NCBI RefSeq assembly: GCF_000003855.2 | Contig: NW_003101666.1 | Span: 456,678 to 520,677, forward strand | Origin: Blastomyces gilchristii SLH14081 | Taxonomy: Eukaryota > Ascomycota > Eurotiomycetes > Onygenales > Ajellomycetaceae | Reading direction: 5' to 3' | Length of the DNA stretch: 64,000 bases | Program-made: the position numbers and the translations under genes | Part shown: positions 13,401-24,380 of the stretch, piece after piece | Layout of the letters: the number at the start of each line of letters is the position of its first letter | Numbering within the stretch: position 1 is the stretch's first letter | Notes under the pieces: generated by a model | What the model saw: the letters and a program-made list of their open reading frames with translations, nothing else | What the model was told of the DNA's origin: nothing | The model's database searches: none

Positions 13401-14460
13401 TCATATCTTATAAGTCAGCTTTATAAGATAAAGCTGTGTTTTTAATTAATTCAAATCATTAGTTAATTTCTCTTAATATTCTTCAAATCTTATATTGAAA
13501 TTAGAAGAATTCTTATTATCTTATTAATATAATAAGTTAAACTACTGTATTACTATAAAGCTGCAGTTACAGTAATCTTTAATTTAATTCAGTAGAAAGT
13601 TCTTGAATTCTTCTTAAGTTATAATAGTATTAATATACTTAAGTTTTCTCTTCTTAATAATTTAAGTAATTGCAGAGATATCTTTAAGAAGATTGATAGT
13701 GTATATTACTTATATCTCATAAGTATTATACTGACTCAGATTAAGGTGAAATTTTCATTTAAGAATATAAGTAAAGCTGTGAAATTCAGATAAAATATTT
13801 CTCTTATATCTCAGAGAATCTCTGATCTTAATCTCTCTATCTTTATAATAGATATAGATATATAAAGACTGTGACAGTGATAGAGCAGTTAAAGAGCTTA
13901 TATTAAAATATACAGTAGATTCAGAAATCTCAGATTTCTGCTGAGATAGAGATGTACATACTCTAGAGAATAATATAATATTTCTCTCAGAGAATAAGAT
14001 CAGATCAGTCTCAGTATAGATATATAAAATTATATTAATCTATTAGAGCTTGACTGATTCAAACTTATAATCAGATTAAGTGATTTAAATTGTAATATAA
14101 TGAAACTGAAGTAGTAACTAGTTAGTAATATTATATAAAAGTAGTTATTTAAGAAGCTATATAAGTGAGCTTGACTATTTTACTTAAATAGTGAGCTTAT
14201 AGACTACAGAGTTATTATGAGAATATCACAGATATAATACTTAGTATACTAAGAAGATTATATGAGATATATAGTAACTTCTATATATATTTCAGTAGAA
14301 GAAAAAACAAATTACTAACTTTTTTAATAAGAAGTCAGTATTTAGTTATTCTATATAAATAATAAGCAGATACTTTTCTCTTATTTCATAAGTAAGAATA
14401 GCTGAAGTAATATCTCAGCAGTGTCTCATTGTTAAGAAAGAGTAATCTGCTGACCTCATA
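10472..14460 (-). mobile_element. Ty3/Gypsy LTR retrotransposon pol remnant, RIP-degraded, cut before integrase
   Basis: Reverse-strand translation, ignoring stops, gives a Gypsy polyprotein read from high to low coordinates. A damaged zinc knuckle (LYFNCRADNYYIS) lies near 13100-13160. The reverse transcriptase has DYRDFNK near 12190, NIQNIYHRIRV near 12080 and a palm motif VYLNNILIF near 11884-11904, where both Asp are now Asn. RNase H follows (TELKQAF...HFNSDL near 11450-11550, then HNQKILVIVKFFKIW near 11200 and LNPADILSKQL near 11000). It ends with QKLLRIYHNN at ~10476, just where integrase should start. No LTR pair was recognised. The palm and stop changes are all G-to-A/C-to-T. The 14460 edge is approximate. 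Confidence 0.82.
11370..11570 (-). pseudogene. Gypsy RNase H connection fragment (open stretch)
   Basis: A 66-codon open stretch inside the dead Gypsy pol. It matches the start of the Gypsy RNase H region (FTELKQAFIDI..LNHFNSDLLSQYETDIS). It is open by chance and is not an independent gene. Confidence 0.7.
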
Positions 14461-15655
14461 TAGAAGTGAGGTTCTCATATTCATCAATCAGATCTTCCTA
14501 TGATATATCTGAATGATGTCATAGGGTGGTTGGAAACCGGTTCAGACGGGATGGAATCATCCGCATGGAAGCGATGGGCCGTGTGGAACCGCAACGGGGC
14601 CTTGGCGCGGCCGGGAGCGTGACAAGATGTATTGAGCGAGGTCAGATAGTGGCACGGGCCACATTTGCGAGGTCAGCTTACATAATGAGGTCAAGTGGCG
14701 CACTTAGCGAGGTCAAGTTTTCTGCTTGTCTCAACTCCACAAGTTAACTTATAAAGTTAACTTACATAAGCCAGAGTGAAGCCTGCGGAAGAGGGGACGC
14801 ATTTCCAATTATTATTAATTAATTGGTCTGCGGTCCGGGAATGGCGCCAGCCACGACGAACTGCCGAAACTCTTCCTTCCGTTGAGCGCCCGTCCCCTTG
14901 CCTTGTGGCTTCAGGTGGCCATGAAGGGCCTTACCGAAACACAATAATAATAATAATAATAATTCTGCTCTCGCCAAAAGTATGAGCGGTGGCAGAGCCT
15001 ATTAATAATATTATGGACGGATTACTCACGGTGTGAGCAACAGAGGAGGGCTTGCTCGCCGCCAAGCGATCTTCAATCCTCAAACCATTCTCTAAAGAAA
15101 ACCCTTTGCACGTAAAAAGGAGGATGTCGATGGATGTTCTTTTATATGCCCCCGGTAGGTAGCACTCCTCCGATGAGCAACTTCCAATTGGGGCCAGGAA
15201 CATTTGTCAATTGAACCGTCTTCATGTGAGAGTAGCAAAGGTAAACCTGGCAAGGGAAAAAAGAAGTCAGGGAAGAAAGCAGGGGGAAAGAAAATCAGCC
15301 AATCTTAGTAGGAAATATTTTTCGCAGGCATAACTAGTTACGCTAATGAACGGCTGCTGCAGAAGTTCGTCCCCACCCCAGGGAGGACCAGCCAAAGCCC
15401 CGGGGGACGAGCTAATTCTGCAATTATTCTGACAACGCGCAAATATATATATATATATATATCGCAGTGTGCACTAAGAATGCGTTTCAACCTGGAGGCC
15501 CTGATTCAATTCCGATAATGGAGTTGTCATGACCCCAGACACCCGAAACAGCTAATTACAAAGTGTATGCGGGTAAAACGACAGGCCTGTGATTCCCCGT
15601 GCTTTACAGAGTACATCTCCATAAAATAGATCCCGCCGTTCACTATCTGGAAGCA
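14461..15655. other. GC-normal intergenic DNA at the edge of the AT-rich block
   Basis: No gene is supported. Base composition switches from AT-rich to normal near 14520. The stretch contains a GAGGTCA motif four times (14638-14715), (AAT)n at 14942-14962, and (AT)n near 15440-15463. Short open frames here have no recognisable domain. Confidence 0.6.
14636..14715 (+). repeat. Dispersed GCGAGGTCA direct repeats
   Basis: GCGAGGTCA occurs at 14636, 14667 and 14707, plus a TGAGGTCA variant at 14686, all in the same orientation within 80 bp. Function unknown. Confidence 0.6.
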
Positions 15656-17265
15656 ATGGCAGGGTTGAAGGAGCTCACGGACTTGAGCAGGCTGCAACTC
15701 GCTGGACTGCTTGTTGTGACCGTCGTTACTATTCCCCCATCAGTGACATTACAGGACCGTTTGGGGCCAGTTTCACTCGGCTGCATACCCATCGCATCCT
15801 CAAGGGAGACCAAAATCTGGAACTCATTCGGTTACACGGTGAACATGGTATGTGTTCTTCGACTTTCTTGTAGCTGTCATGAGCCAACGTCTAACCGAAC
15901 TGACACCAAAACAGGATACTTTGTTCGTGTGGCTCACAATGAGGTCAGCGTCAGTCATTCCTGATGCCATTCGCAAAATCCTAGGAGCAACGCTTCACAA
16001 GGACAAATGGTACAAGATAATAGCCTTCCCAGATGGCCGTTTCGAGAACCCCATGTCCGCGACGGACCCCAGAGTGAAGATGGAGTTGTCCAAGCACCTT
16101 GCGCCTGCCTATACTCTCTCCAACCTACTGGTAAATGAGAGGAACATCAGCGAAACCATCGAGCTCCTGCTGGGATGGCTGAACAAGTTTGCTTCTTCTG
16201 GCGACCCAATCGACCTGGGTAAATATTTCACCCTCGCCCCTTCAGACATTGTAGGCGACGCTGTCTTCTCCAAGCAATTCGGTTTCTTGCGCGAAGGCCT
16301 CGATATTAACAACAGCATCGCCAACGTTTCGCCGTAGGCCGCTTACGTTTCCGTCGCTGGCTACTTCCGCTGGCTCCACGTTCTATTTCTCAGTAATCCA
16401 GTCATCACCTGGCTAAATATTACGCCGTGGGGCCACCTCATTGACACAGCAATGTCGGCTATCAAGGAGCGTCAGAAGAACCAAGATGCCCGCGTAGATG
16501 CCGTCGCTCACTGGTTCCGAATGCTCCATCAGCATCCCAACCGTATGCAGCTGCACGAGATCCACAGCGCCGCCTTCAACGCTGTCGCAGCAGGCAACGA
16601 AACCGTCGCCTCTGGGCTGCAAGCGTTCGTGTACTATGTGATTCGTCACCCAAACGCTTGGGGGCGTACGAGAGCCGAAATCGAGACCGCTGGCCTTGAA
16701 GGCCCTGTGATCGGTTACATGGACGCACAGAAATTGCCGTTTTTGCAAGCGTGTATTAAAGAAACGCTTCGGGTATTCGGACCGGCGCCTATAGTGCTGC
16801 CGCGCATTGTGCCCGAGGGCGTCCTGACAATTGGTGACCGGACTATCCCACAAGGTACCATTGTGTCTATGAACATCTGGGGTATGCATTACCTTTGGGC
16901 CCCAAGTGCTGGCGAATTCAACCTAGATAGGTGGCTAGGTGAGGATGCAGCGCATCTCTCAAAATATTATATTCCCGTAAGTAATCATTATCCCATCCGG
17001 TATCCACGAACAGAAAAATGAACCGGATAATTTCCCCAACTAACACATGTCGCTTATGCAAAACAGTGGGGGATGGGCTATGCTTCCTGTCCCAGGCAGA
17101 ACCTTGCGCGAATCGAGCTGTACAAAATTTGTGCAACGCTTGTGCAAGACTAAACATCCGGCAAGTTGACCTGAAGCAAGAATGGACTTGGAAGGCTTTC
17201 TTCACTGTGGTTCCGCATAACTCGCCGTGCTATGTCGAGAGGCGGACTAAGAAAACCACTTCCTA
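15656..17265 (+). pseudogene. Cytochrome P450 pseudogene (pisatin-demethylase-like fungal class)
   Basis: All parts of an ER-type fungal P450 are visible but broken. It opens with an N-terminal membrane segment (LAGLLVVTVVTIP). A frame break near 15735 precedes ITGPFGASFTRLH. Intron 1 is 15848-15914 (GTATGT..CAG), joining EHG to YFVRVAHNEVSVSH. A one-base shift follows near 15958-15962, then DAIRKIL... An in-frame TAG lies at 16336. The I-helix region (AAGNETVASGLQ) and KETLR (ExxR) follow. Intron 2 is 16977-17066. The heme loop reads GMGYASCPRQNLARIEL, with the usual Gly after CP changed to Arg. Another frame loss near 17151 precedes NIRQVDLKQEWTWKAFF and the end at TAG 17263-17265. At least three frameshifts plus one stop make function implausible. 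Confidence 0.85.
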
Positions 17266-17850
17266 GGTGCAATACATGTCAGCAGGGATGCCTGGATGCC
17301 CAATTCTCCACACTTCTGCATTTATGATAAACGTTCACACTTTTCCTACTTCTGTTAGGACACTCCTCAGGTCCCATTTCTTTCTCTCCTACTCTCTCTC
17401 ACGGACACGACCTTACCAACGTATAGCCTTGATCAACTATCTCCAATGCACTAGTAGTTAGTATAATATATACCACATAGTTTATGTATTCAATTGAATT
17501 ACCCTCGTAATACATTTGATCAACCCTAGACAGAATTCCAGAGAGGTAGATAGAACATTCCTCTATTAAGTGCATTATTCTTAGCAGGATTCATGTTACT
17601 TCGCAACAGGAGGTCTTCGTTGCCATTTCCGGCTATTCATGGCGGTTCCAGCCACGTTTGGGTCATACGTCATCCCACGTGACTTTCTCAAGGTTCAACC
17701 GCGATATAAAATTTAGAGCTTCACATTATTCGGGGAGACAGGAGACAATAACGAGTGGGGAAAACAAATAGCCTTCCATTTTTAGCTAACATTTTGTCAC
17801 ATTTTGTAGAAGTTCAGTCGCTCCTTGCGGGGTGTTAAAAAAAGTTCATA
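17266..17850 (+). promoter_or_regulatory. Intergenic/promoter region upstream of the ALDH gene
   Basis: No gene is seen between the P450 relic and the ALDH start. A TATA-like GATATAAAAT at ~17702-17711 lies about 150 bp before the ATG, and CACGTG at 17677-17682 could bind a bHLH factor. Both assignments rest on short motifs. Confidence 0.35.
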
Positions 17851-17862
17851 TTGCTGAAAACA

Positions 17863-19459
17863 ATGTCTTCCCTTCCTTACACATCCCAACGTCTATATTT
17901 CGACGGGAAAGTCCAGCAGTCCAGCTCTGGCAAGCGATTCCAGTCGATTGACCCCTCCAACGCTTCGGTTCTCGCAGATATTGAAGTTTCGTCGAATAGA
18001 GACGTCGATGCGGCCATTGATTCGGCCCGGAGAGCTTTCCCTGCCTGGTCCCAGACTCCGCCTGCCGTGAGAACCAGAGTCCTCCTGCGGGCTGCCCAAA
18101 TACTTCGGGCTCGAAACGATGAGATCGCCAAGATCGAGACACAAGATACGGGGAAGCCGTTCTCGGAGACGAGCACGGTAGACATCGTTACTGGGGCAGA
18201 TGTGCTTGAATACTTTGCAAACCTGGTGGGCGGAGGAGGATTGAATGGTGAAACCATCCAGCTACGGGACGATGCCTGGGTATACACGAAGAAAGAAGCC
18301 TTGGGCGTGTGTGCCGGTATTGGAGCGTGGAATTATCCCATTCAAATGTAAGCAGAAAAAAAGAGAAAAAACAAGCAGCTGTAAATATATCCAACATATT
18401 CAACATATTCTAATTTACCATTCTTTCTCGGTCGCTGTTTCCAGTGCTCTATGGAAATCCGGACCCTGTCTAGCTGCTGGGAACACCATGGTCTATAAAC
18501 CTAGCGAGTTCACACCTCTTCATGGCCTAATCCTTGCACAAATATACACAGAAGCTGGCCTGCCTCCCGGAGTCTTCAATGTCGTCTACGGCGCCGGGGA
18601 TGTGGGTGCATACCTTACCGCCCACCCCTCCATCGCCAAAGTTTCCTTCACCGGCCAAGTGTCCACGGGGAAAAAAGTCGCCGGCTCCGCCGCCGGTAAC
18701 ATGAAATATGTAACGATGGAACTAGGCGGCAAAAGCCCGCTAATCATCCTTCCAGACGCGGACATTGATAACGCCGTCGACGGCGCCATGATGGCCAACT
18801 TCTTCAGTACAGGTCAGGTATGCACAAATGGAACCCGCGTCTTCGTTCCCAAAAGCATCAAGTCCGCCTTTGAAAATCGCCTACTAGAAAAAATGAAGTA
18901 TGTCCGTGCTGGAGCACTCATGGACCTCAACACCAACTTTGGGCCTCTCGTCTCGGGCCCCCATTTCGAGAAAGTCATGAGCTACATCCGCCATGGCATT
19001 GAGCAGGATAAAGCCAAGCTCCTATACGGCGGTCTGGAGCAGCCCCGTGTCCCTGAAGATTTGCGACAAGGTTACTGGGTAGCGCCCACGATCTTCACAG
19101 ACTGCACGGATGACATGAAGATTGTTCAGGAAGAGATTTTCGGCCCAGTGATGTCGATCCTTACGTACGATACGGTTGAGGAGGCTGTAAGGAGGGCCAA
19201 CGACACGCCACTGGGCCTGGCGGCTGGCGTCTTTTCACAGAATCTCAATATGGCGCATAGAGTGATTGCGCAGCTAGAGGCAGGGATTACATGGATTAAC
19301 TCGTGGGGAGAAAGCCCGGCAGAGATGAGTGTTGGCGGCTGGAAACAGAGCGGTGTTGGAGTTGAAAATGGGCGGCGAGGGATTGAGGCATGGGTGAAGA
19401 ATAAGAGTACGCTTGTTGACATGAGCGGTGGGGTTGCGACCGCATTTACGAAATTGTGA
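17863..19459 (+). CDS. Aldehyde dehydrogenase, betaine aldehyde dehydrogenase-like
   Basis: An NAD(P)-dependent aldehyde dehydrogenase of ~499 aa, the usual family length. Exon 1 is 17863-18347 and exon 2 18445-19459. The 97-bp intron (GTAAGC..CAG) splits an Ile codon so that GAWNYPIQ joins [14 protein letters not shown], matching the family without a gap. Visible features are the cofactor segment [11 protein letters not shown], the general-base Glu254 in MELGGKSP, the catalytic Cys288 in GQVCTNGTR and a C-terminal [10 protein letters not shown] block. This family oxidises betaine aldehyde to glycine betaine (choline catabolism, osmoprotection); closely related ALDHs take other small aldehydes, so the substrate is inferred. 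An in-frame ATG at 17860/17851 could add a few residues, but [16 protein letters not shown] looks like the natural start. The upstream neighbour is a dead P450. Confidence 0.9.
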
Positions 19460-19983
19460 GTGTAGTGTAGGCGCATTTGGCACTGAAACTCTAAATTGAG
19501 TATTAACAAACGTGCTTCTTGGTATTCTAAATTCTAAATATATGTAGATATAAAATAAAATTAAATAATTCGAAACACGCCTAAACAAAAGCACACCTTC
19601 TCCCTCTCTTAATCTGTAGACGCTGGGATTTTGCCGAGTAACTACTTGATTCTGATCTTGTGTACTTGAAACTAGTAAATTTATAGATACATGAAAATAT
19701 TTTTTTAGGTTGATAAACACAGAAGACCAATGGCAAGCAACATAGTCATACATACTATAAATGCATATAGAATGGAGGAGGAAATGTAAGTATTCGAAAA
19801 GGGGACTTGACCAAAGGGGGAGGGCGCATTCCGCAGGAAAGAAGGGAAAAGGAAAATATAGAGGAAAAGAAGACAAGAGGAAAAGACCCGGAAAATGAGG
19901 ATATTTAGAGAGGCGAAATAGAAAAATAATAACATGCACGAAGCTGTGCAAAGAAAGAAAACATAAGTGGGTACTGAACTGGG

Positions 19984-20022
<39 letters not shown>

Positions 20023-20220
20023 GCAATGAAACAAGATGTCCTCTCTCAAGTGAAGAAATGAAAAATATAAAGGATTCCAAATGACGGCATTATTGAGCAG
20101 ATATTCCTTGAAGAGCACTTCATGTCGATATTGAGGTTGGTTGGTTTGAAGCTCCCTGTCAATAGGGGAGGGAGATCTTTTCCAATGGTTTGCGTAAAAT
20201 AGCCTCCCCACCACCGCCAC
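19460..20220. other. Convergent intergenic region with a T46 homopolymer
   Basis: This lies between the 3' ends of the ALDH and deaminase genes. It contains T46 at 19986-20031 and no supported gene; both 3' UTRs probably fall here. Confidence 0.6.
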
Positions 20221-21859
20221 TTATACTTCATCAATTCTCGACCCCATCCGATCAAAAACCAAATCCGCCGCAATCATCGTCTCATCAAGTCCTGCGATTG
20301 AAGAATCTTTAAGGCGAGATGACATGCTGTCTGGAGTCAGCTCGTCCAACTCCTCTTCCCCGCCACCATTCGCAGTTCGTGGGTGGAAGCCGGATGTGTC
20401 GATTGTGAGCTTGCTGTCCTTCACGGGCGTTGCGCCATCGTTTGCACCGGGGGAGAGAGGCGGAGTAATGACTGGTGGCCTATATTGTTTTGTGCGATGG
20501 ACCAATGGGGGACCCTGAGTCCGCGCATCGGTGCCGGCTTGCTCAATGCTGACGAAATACTGGAAAAAAGGGAGATGTCAAAAATTAGAAATGATGTTCA
20601 TCAAGAGGCGCATTGGAAATGTGTATGACATACCTTGACAGTCTTCACCTTCAACTCCAACGTCGCATCCTCATCTGCAACAATGAGAGGATGTGGATGT
20701 AGCTGGAGCGCGGACAGCGTCCACATGTGATTGACGCCGCTCTCCAGGCCCATTTGCAACGCGGTAGCCTTATGCGCGCCTGTCGCGACAATCACCACCT
20801 CCCGCGCATCCAAGATCGTTTGGATACCCACTGTCATCGACTGGCGCGGCACTTTGGACATATCGTTGTCGAAAAAGCGCGAGTTGGCCAGAATAGTGTC
20901 ATAGGCGAGTGTCTTGACACGCGTGCGCGAGCGGAGACTGCTACCCGGTTCGTTGAAAGCAATGTGCCCGTCCGCGCCAACGCCACCGAGGAATAGATCT
21001 ATGCCGCCCACCTCTAGGATTTTAGCTTCATAGTCCGCGCATTCTTTTATCGGGTCGGCGGCATTGCCGTTTAGAATGTTTATGTTTTTTGGCAGGATGT
21101 CGACGTGCGAGAAGAAGTGTTTGTACATGAAGCTGTGGTAGCTTTGGGGGTGATCGCGGGGAAGCCCGACATACTCGTCCTGTGGGTAGAAAAGAAATGT
21201 TAACGACCATTTTTCCCGCGGTTTCTCTGCCGTTTCTTTCTTGATAGCTGGAGGATATTTGGCATGATAGGTCCTTTCTCCGAGTCCTTCCAGACTACTT
21301 TAGGCAACGGCAGCGGATGAGGTTTTATCTACCATGTTGAAAGTGATGACATGTCTGAAGGATATGTCGCCAGCTTTATATCGCTGGACTAGAATACGAT
21401 AAACGGTCTGTGGGCTACTTCCGGTTGGTAAGCCCAGGACGAAGGGCTTATCTTCTGAGGGAGCGAATTGCTTGATACGGCCTACATGACGAGACAACAC
21501 ATGCACCAGTTAAAAAAGCGCTCTATGGGTCATGGAGTGAGAATGGGATGGAGGAGACGTCAACTGCAACGGGAATGAAGGATAGAGCAATGTATATTCT
21601 CTCGGTGTTCCTCACAGCAGACACCCTTTTTCAAAGGATCTGGCAAGGATGGCATATGGAGAGATAAAAAGGGCCAAAAGCAAGAGGGGCAATCGTATGC
21701 ATGCATAGGACATACTGATGATATAGTCCGCAATGTATTCAGAGACTCTCTGCGGATCTTTTCTAATAATTACCCGCCTTTTGCTGGTATGTTAGCTAAG
21801 ATATATCTTGGAAGAGTCGTAAGAGCAAAGGGCAGAAGCGCAGGGGTGTTTTCTTACAT
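20221..21859 (-). CDS. nag1: Glucosamine-6-phosphate deaminase (GlcNAc catabolism)
   Basis: Converts glucosamine-6-phosphate to fructose-6-phosphate plus ammonia in the cytosol, the last step of GlcNAc use. The proposed exons on the minus strand are 21859-21858, 21777-21716, 21481-21333, 21179-20634 and 20559-20221, giving 365 aa. The first intron (21857-21778; GTAAGA, branch GCTAAC) splits the start codon as AT|G. Splicing yields MRVIIRKDP, the expected N terminus, and places Asp72, Asp141, His143 and Glu148 at the same numbers as the catalytic residues of E. coli NagB. Motifs are [22 protein letters not shown] and [14 protein letters not shown]. About 95 residues extend past the bacterial C terminus, rich in Pro, Ser and acidic residues with TPP/SP sites. 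The Ngs1-like gene is divergent on the other side of a ~2.5-kb spacer. Confidence 0.93.
21778..21857 (-). other. 80-bp intron interrupting the deaminase start codon
   Basis: Donor GTAAGA begins at 21857. The branch-like GCTAAC lies ~15 nt before the acceptor AAAAG ending at 21778. Exon 1 contributes only AT and exon 2 the G of ATG. The unspliced sequence reads ATG followed by a TAA-containing intron, so translation needs splicing. Confidence 0.75.
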
Positions 21860-24380
21860 TATTATGCTTGATGTGGTTGATATGTCAGATATAGAGATAG
21901 ATGGGTAATAGGTATGAGGATTTGAGTTTCAACAAATCGTCATCCAGATAGTTGGAGTAGAGGAGGAGCAACTGGTAGCAACAAAGGTAGATGATATATT
22001 TTAGTACCAGCCAGCAGGAGTGAGTCTATATTCACTCGTTTTAATAATAATAAAGGAGCGAATTAGCAGGAGATTGAAGAACGAGGGAACAAAGCAAACT
22101 AGATAGATCCTCGTAATTTCAAAGTTGTCTTAATAACCACTTTTTGCCCTCGCTCAACGCTGCTAGGTGGGCATCATCATCCATCCCGACATCATAACTT
22201 TGGGAGAGGTTAACCCTATCAGACCCACGCAACCTAGATGGTGCATTCCTCAAGCACGATTCATTCATAAGCTACTGGCTACTGGACAGAACAGCCAGAG
22301 AGGCGCCAAAGGCTCAAAATGACATCCCTCATCAAAAAATCGCATGCATGGCTGTTGCAACAGAAGGAGTAACATTAGGAGGTGACATAGCAAAACCTGT
22401 CTCCTCCATCACTAACAGCTATGTCCCCATTTATTTAAAGGAATCCACTGCGCAATCGAGTGATTTTATCATGGATCCCTCTCCGCCATACCGAAGATAA
22501 TTCACCTTGTGCATGAGATGTTGAGCGATCATTTGCCATGTCAGTTTTTGCGCATTCATTTGCCCATTCTTCTGAAACCAAATGCCTTAACTTTGCCTCC
22601 AACTTCGGGCTTCCCGTTGGTTAGAAGAAAATAGGTAAATAAATGGGGGGGGGGGGGGGGGGCCTGCCCCTCCCGGGAAAGGGCAAAAACCCCGTGAAAT
22701 TTCGGAGTTTTTTTGAATTGGCCCCCAAAGGGCCGCTCCTTTCAGGGGGGTTTGAAATGTAAGGGTGGGGGGGGAAAAAGAAAAAAAAACCAGGGTAATC
22801 CCCCTGGCTCCTTGGGATTGGTTCCAAGGCTTTTGGTTTTTTTTCCCTTCCCAAAAAGTCTTAATATTTCCCGGGGGGGAAAAATGGGGGGGACTACGGG
22901 GGGGGCATGCCTCTCGGAGATGGTCAGATACCCGGCGAAATCCTGCAGTTTTTAGCATTGGCCCCAACAGGTCCGTCCATCTCAGGCTGGCTTGAATGTA
23001 ACGGTTGTAGTGGATAATGAATAAAATCAAGGTTATTCAGCCTTGGCCTTGGGGATGGTCTCAGGCTTCTGTTTTTTTGCCCTTCCAAAACGTTCATCAA
23101 CTTCCCGGGTGATATATGCTGACTCAACCAGCCAGAAGCTTCTCTCTTGTTTTCTTACTGTGCTCCAGAAGTTCATATTTATTAATGGTGAAAAAGGCTC
23201 CGGGGTTTCCAAGGTTGGTTCCAAAGGTCAGACAGAGATTTCTCTGCCGTTTCCGGGAAAGCTCAACGGGATGCATCCGTGCTTGGGGATCGGTTCCAAG
23301 GTTTAAATGTAGGCAGGGCCGCCGCAGGGCCGCAGGGGGTGCCTGGTTCGCCCCCACAGAGCAGTATTTGTACATGTACTACTCTACTCCGTACAGAGTA
23401 TATAACTACACATACGGAGTACTGTACTTAGTACTACTGCACATACATACCACAGCGTAGTAGTTTGCCCTATGGAATGGATCTGGGGAGCTGAACCCTT
23501 CGTGGGGGTGCAACGATTATGCAAGTTCGATCGGCACCTCAAGATACTGACTGACTTGGATTAAGTTCCCAAGACTCTAGCTGTCGTTGTGGCTTCTCGG
23601 ATAGGGGAATTATTCGGGCGGCATATTTACGCCGTAGCTCTCCCCCCCTCCCTCCGGTGTGTGTGTGATAGAATAATCGCTGTCCCGAGGTCCGTAGTTA
23701 GGCGCTGGCGGCTTCTCAATTTCTCTGGGCGCGGCTACTCCCCCCAACCCGGTACGCACGCGTTAAGCGTCCTCCCCTTCTCCCCTAAGATGTTCCTCCG
23801 CAACCGGCGATTCGGCGAACAGCTCCATCCAACTGGAAGCGCTAAATATTACGTGCTTCCTCCCGCTCGCTTGAGAATCGAGATCAGGCTTGTTCCCAGG
23901 CTTTGGTTGACTAAGCCACGGATGGAATTAGCTGAGGCTCTCCAAGACCTGCTTAAGCCCGATCGGTCACGGCAAGCTCTGGATTAGACCCCGTCCGCGC
24001 CACCACGCTGCGCTGCCAACTGCTACTCAACTGAACTGTGCTGCGACTCAGCGCCGATGACTGTGACCGTAACAGCAGCTTTTTTTTTCATAACCTCTGG
24101 TTCTCTCCGCCGTTGCTTCTCGACTAACGCGACTGAGCTGTCATCTGCTGGTGTTAGCTGACCCCGTCCTGAACCCAGCCGCCCGATTCGTATCGGCATC
24201 GCGACCAGCTCGCTGTTGCTCGGCAAAAATACTCGACCGTCACGTCACGGGTGTACCCTCAAACCTCCGCGAGCTCGTAACGTGTTGCCGGGCGATTAAC
24301 CGGTTATTCTTACTGAGTTGGGCTTTGTTAGGGGGAGAGGAAGGGTGTTAGCAAGATATCGTGGGCTCCGTGCGTTGCCC
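21860..24380. promoter_or_regulatory. Divergent spacer between the deaminase and Ngs1-like genes
   Basis: About 2.5 kb separates two genes of one pathway transcribed away from each other, so control elements for both probably lie here. It includes the suspect duplicated block at 22641-23113 and TACTCCGTA/TACGGAGTA motifs at 23385 and 23413. No gene is supported; the open frame at 23589-23987 shows no recognisable domain. Confidence 0.5.
22641..23113. repeat. Tandem ~240-bp duplication whose first copy is homopolymer-distorted (probable assembly artefact)
   Basis: The segment 22641-22880 aligns along its whole length with 22882-23113. Copy B reads as normal DNA. Copy A is the same text with bases run together: G18 at 22645-22662 and stretches of G, A, T and C where B has mixed sequence. 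Matching anchors are GCCCCTCCC/GCCTCTCGG, GAATTGGCCCCC/GCATTGGCCCC, GGTTTGAAATG/GGCTTGAATG and TTTCCCGGG/CTTCCCGGG. This pattern is typical of the low-quality end of a Sanger read. Confidence 0.65.

Noticed and set aside
19274..20220. Long minus-strand frames (268 and 171 codons) across 19.3-20.2 kb
   Set aside because: They read antisense through the ALDH 3' end and the T46 run as poly-Lys, with no domain.
22540..22552. CRCAAAW (Ndt80-type) matches upstream of the deaminase, also near 41210
   Set aside because: A 7-base core is too common to separate from chance without a position-weight search or binding data.
23589..23987. 132-codon frame in the divergent spacer
   Set aside because: No recognisable domain, and it lies next to the suspect duplicated block; kept only as unexplained sequence.
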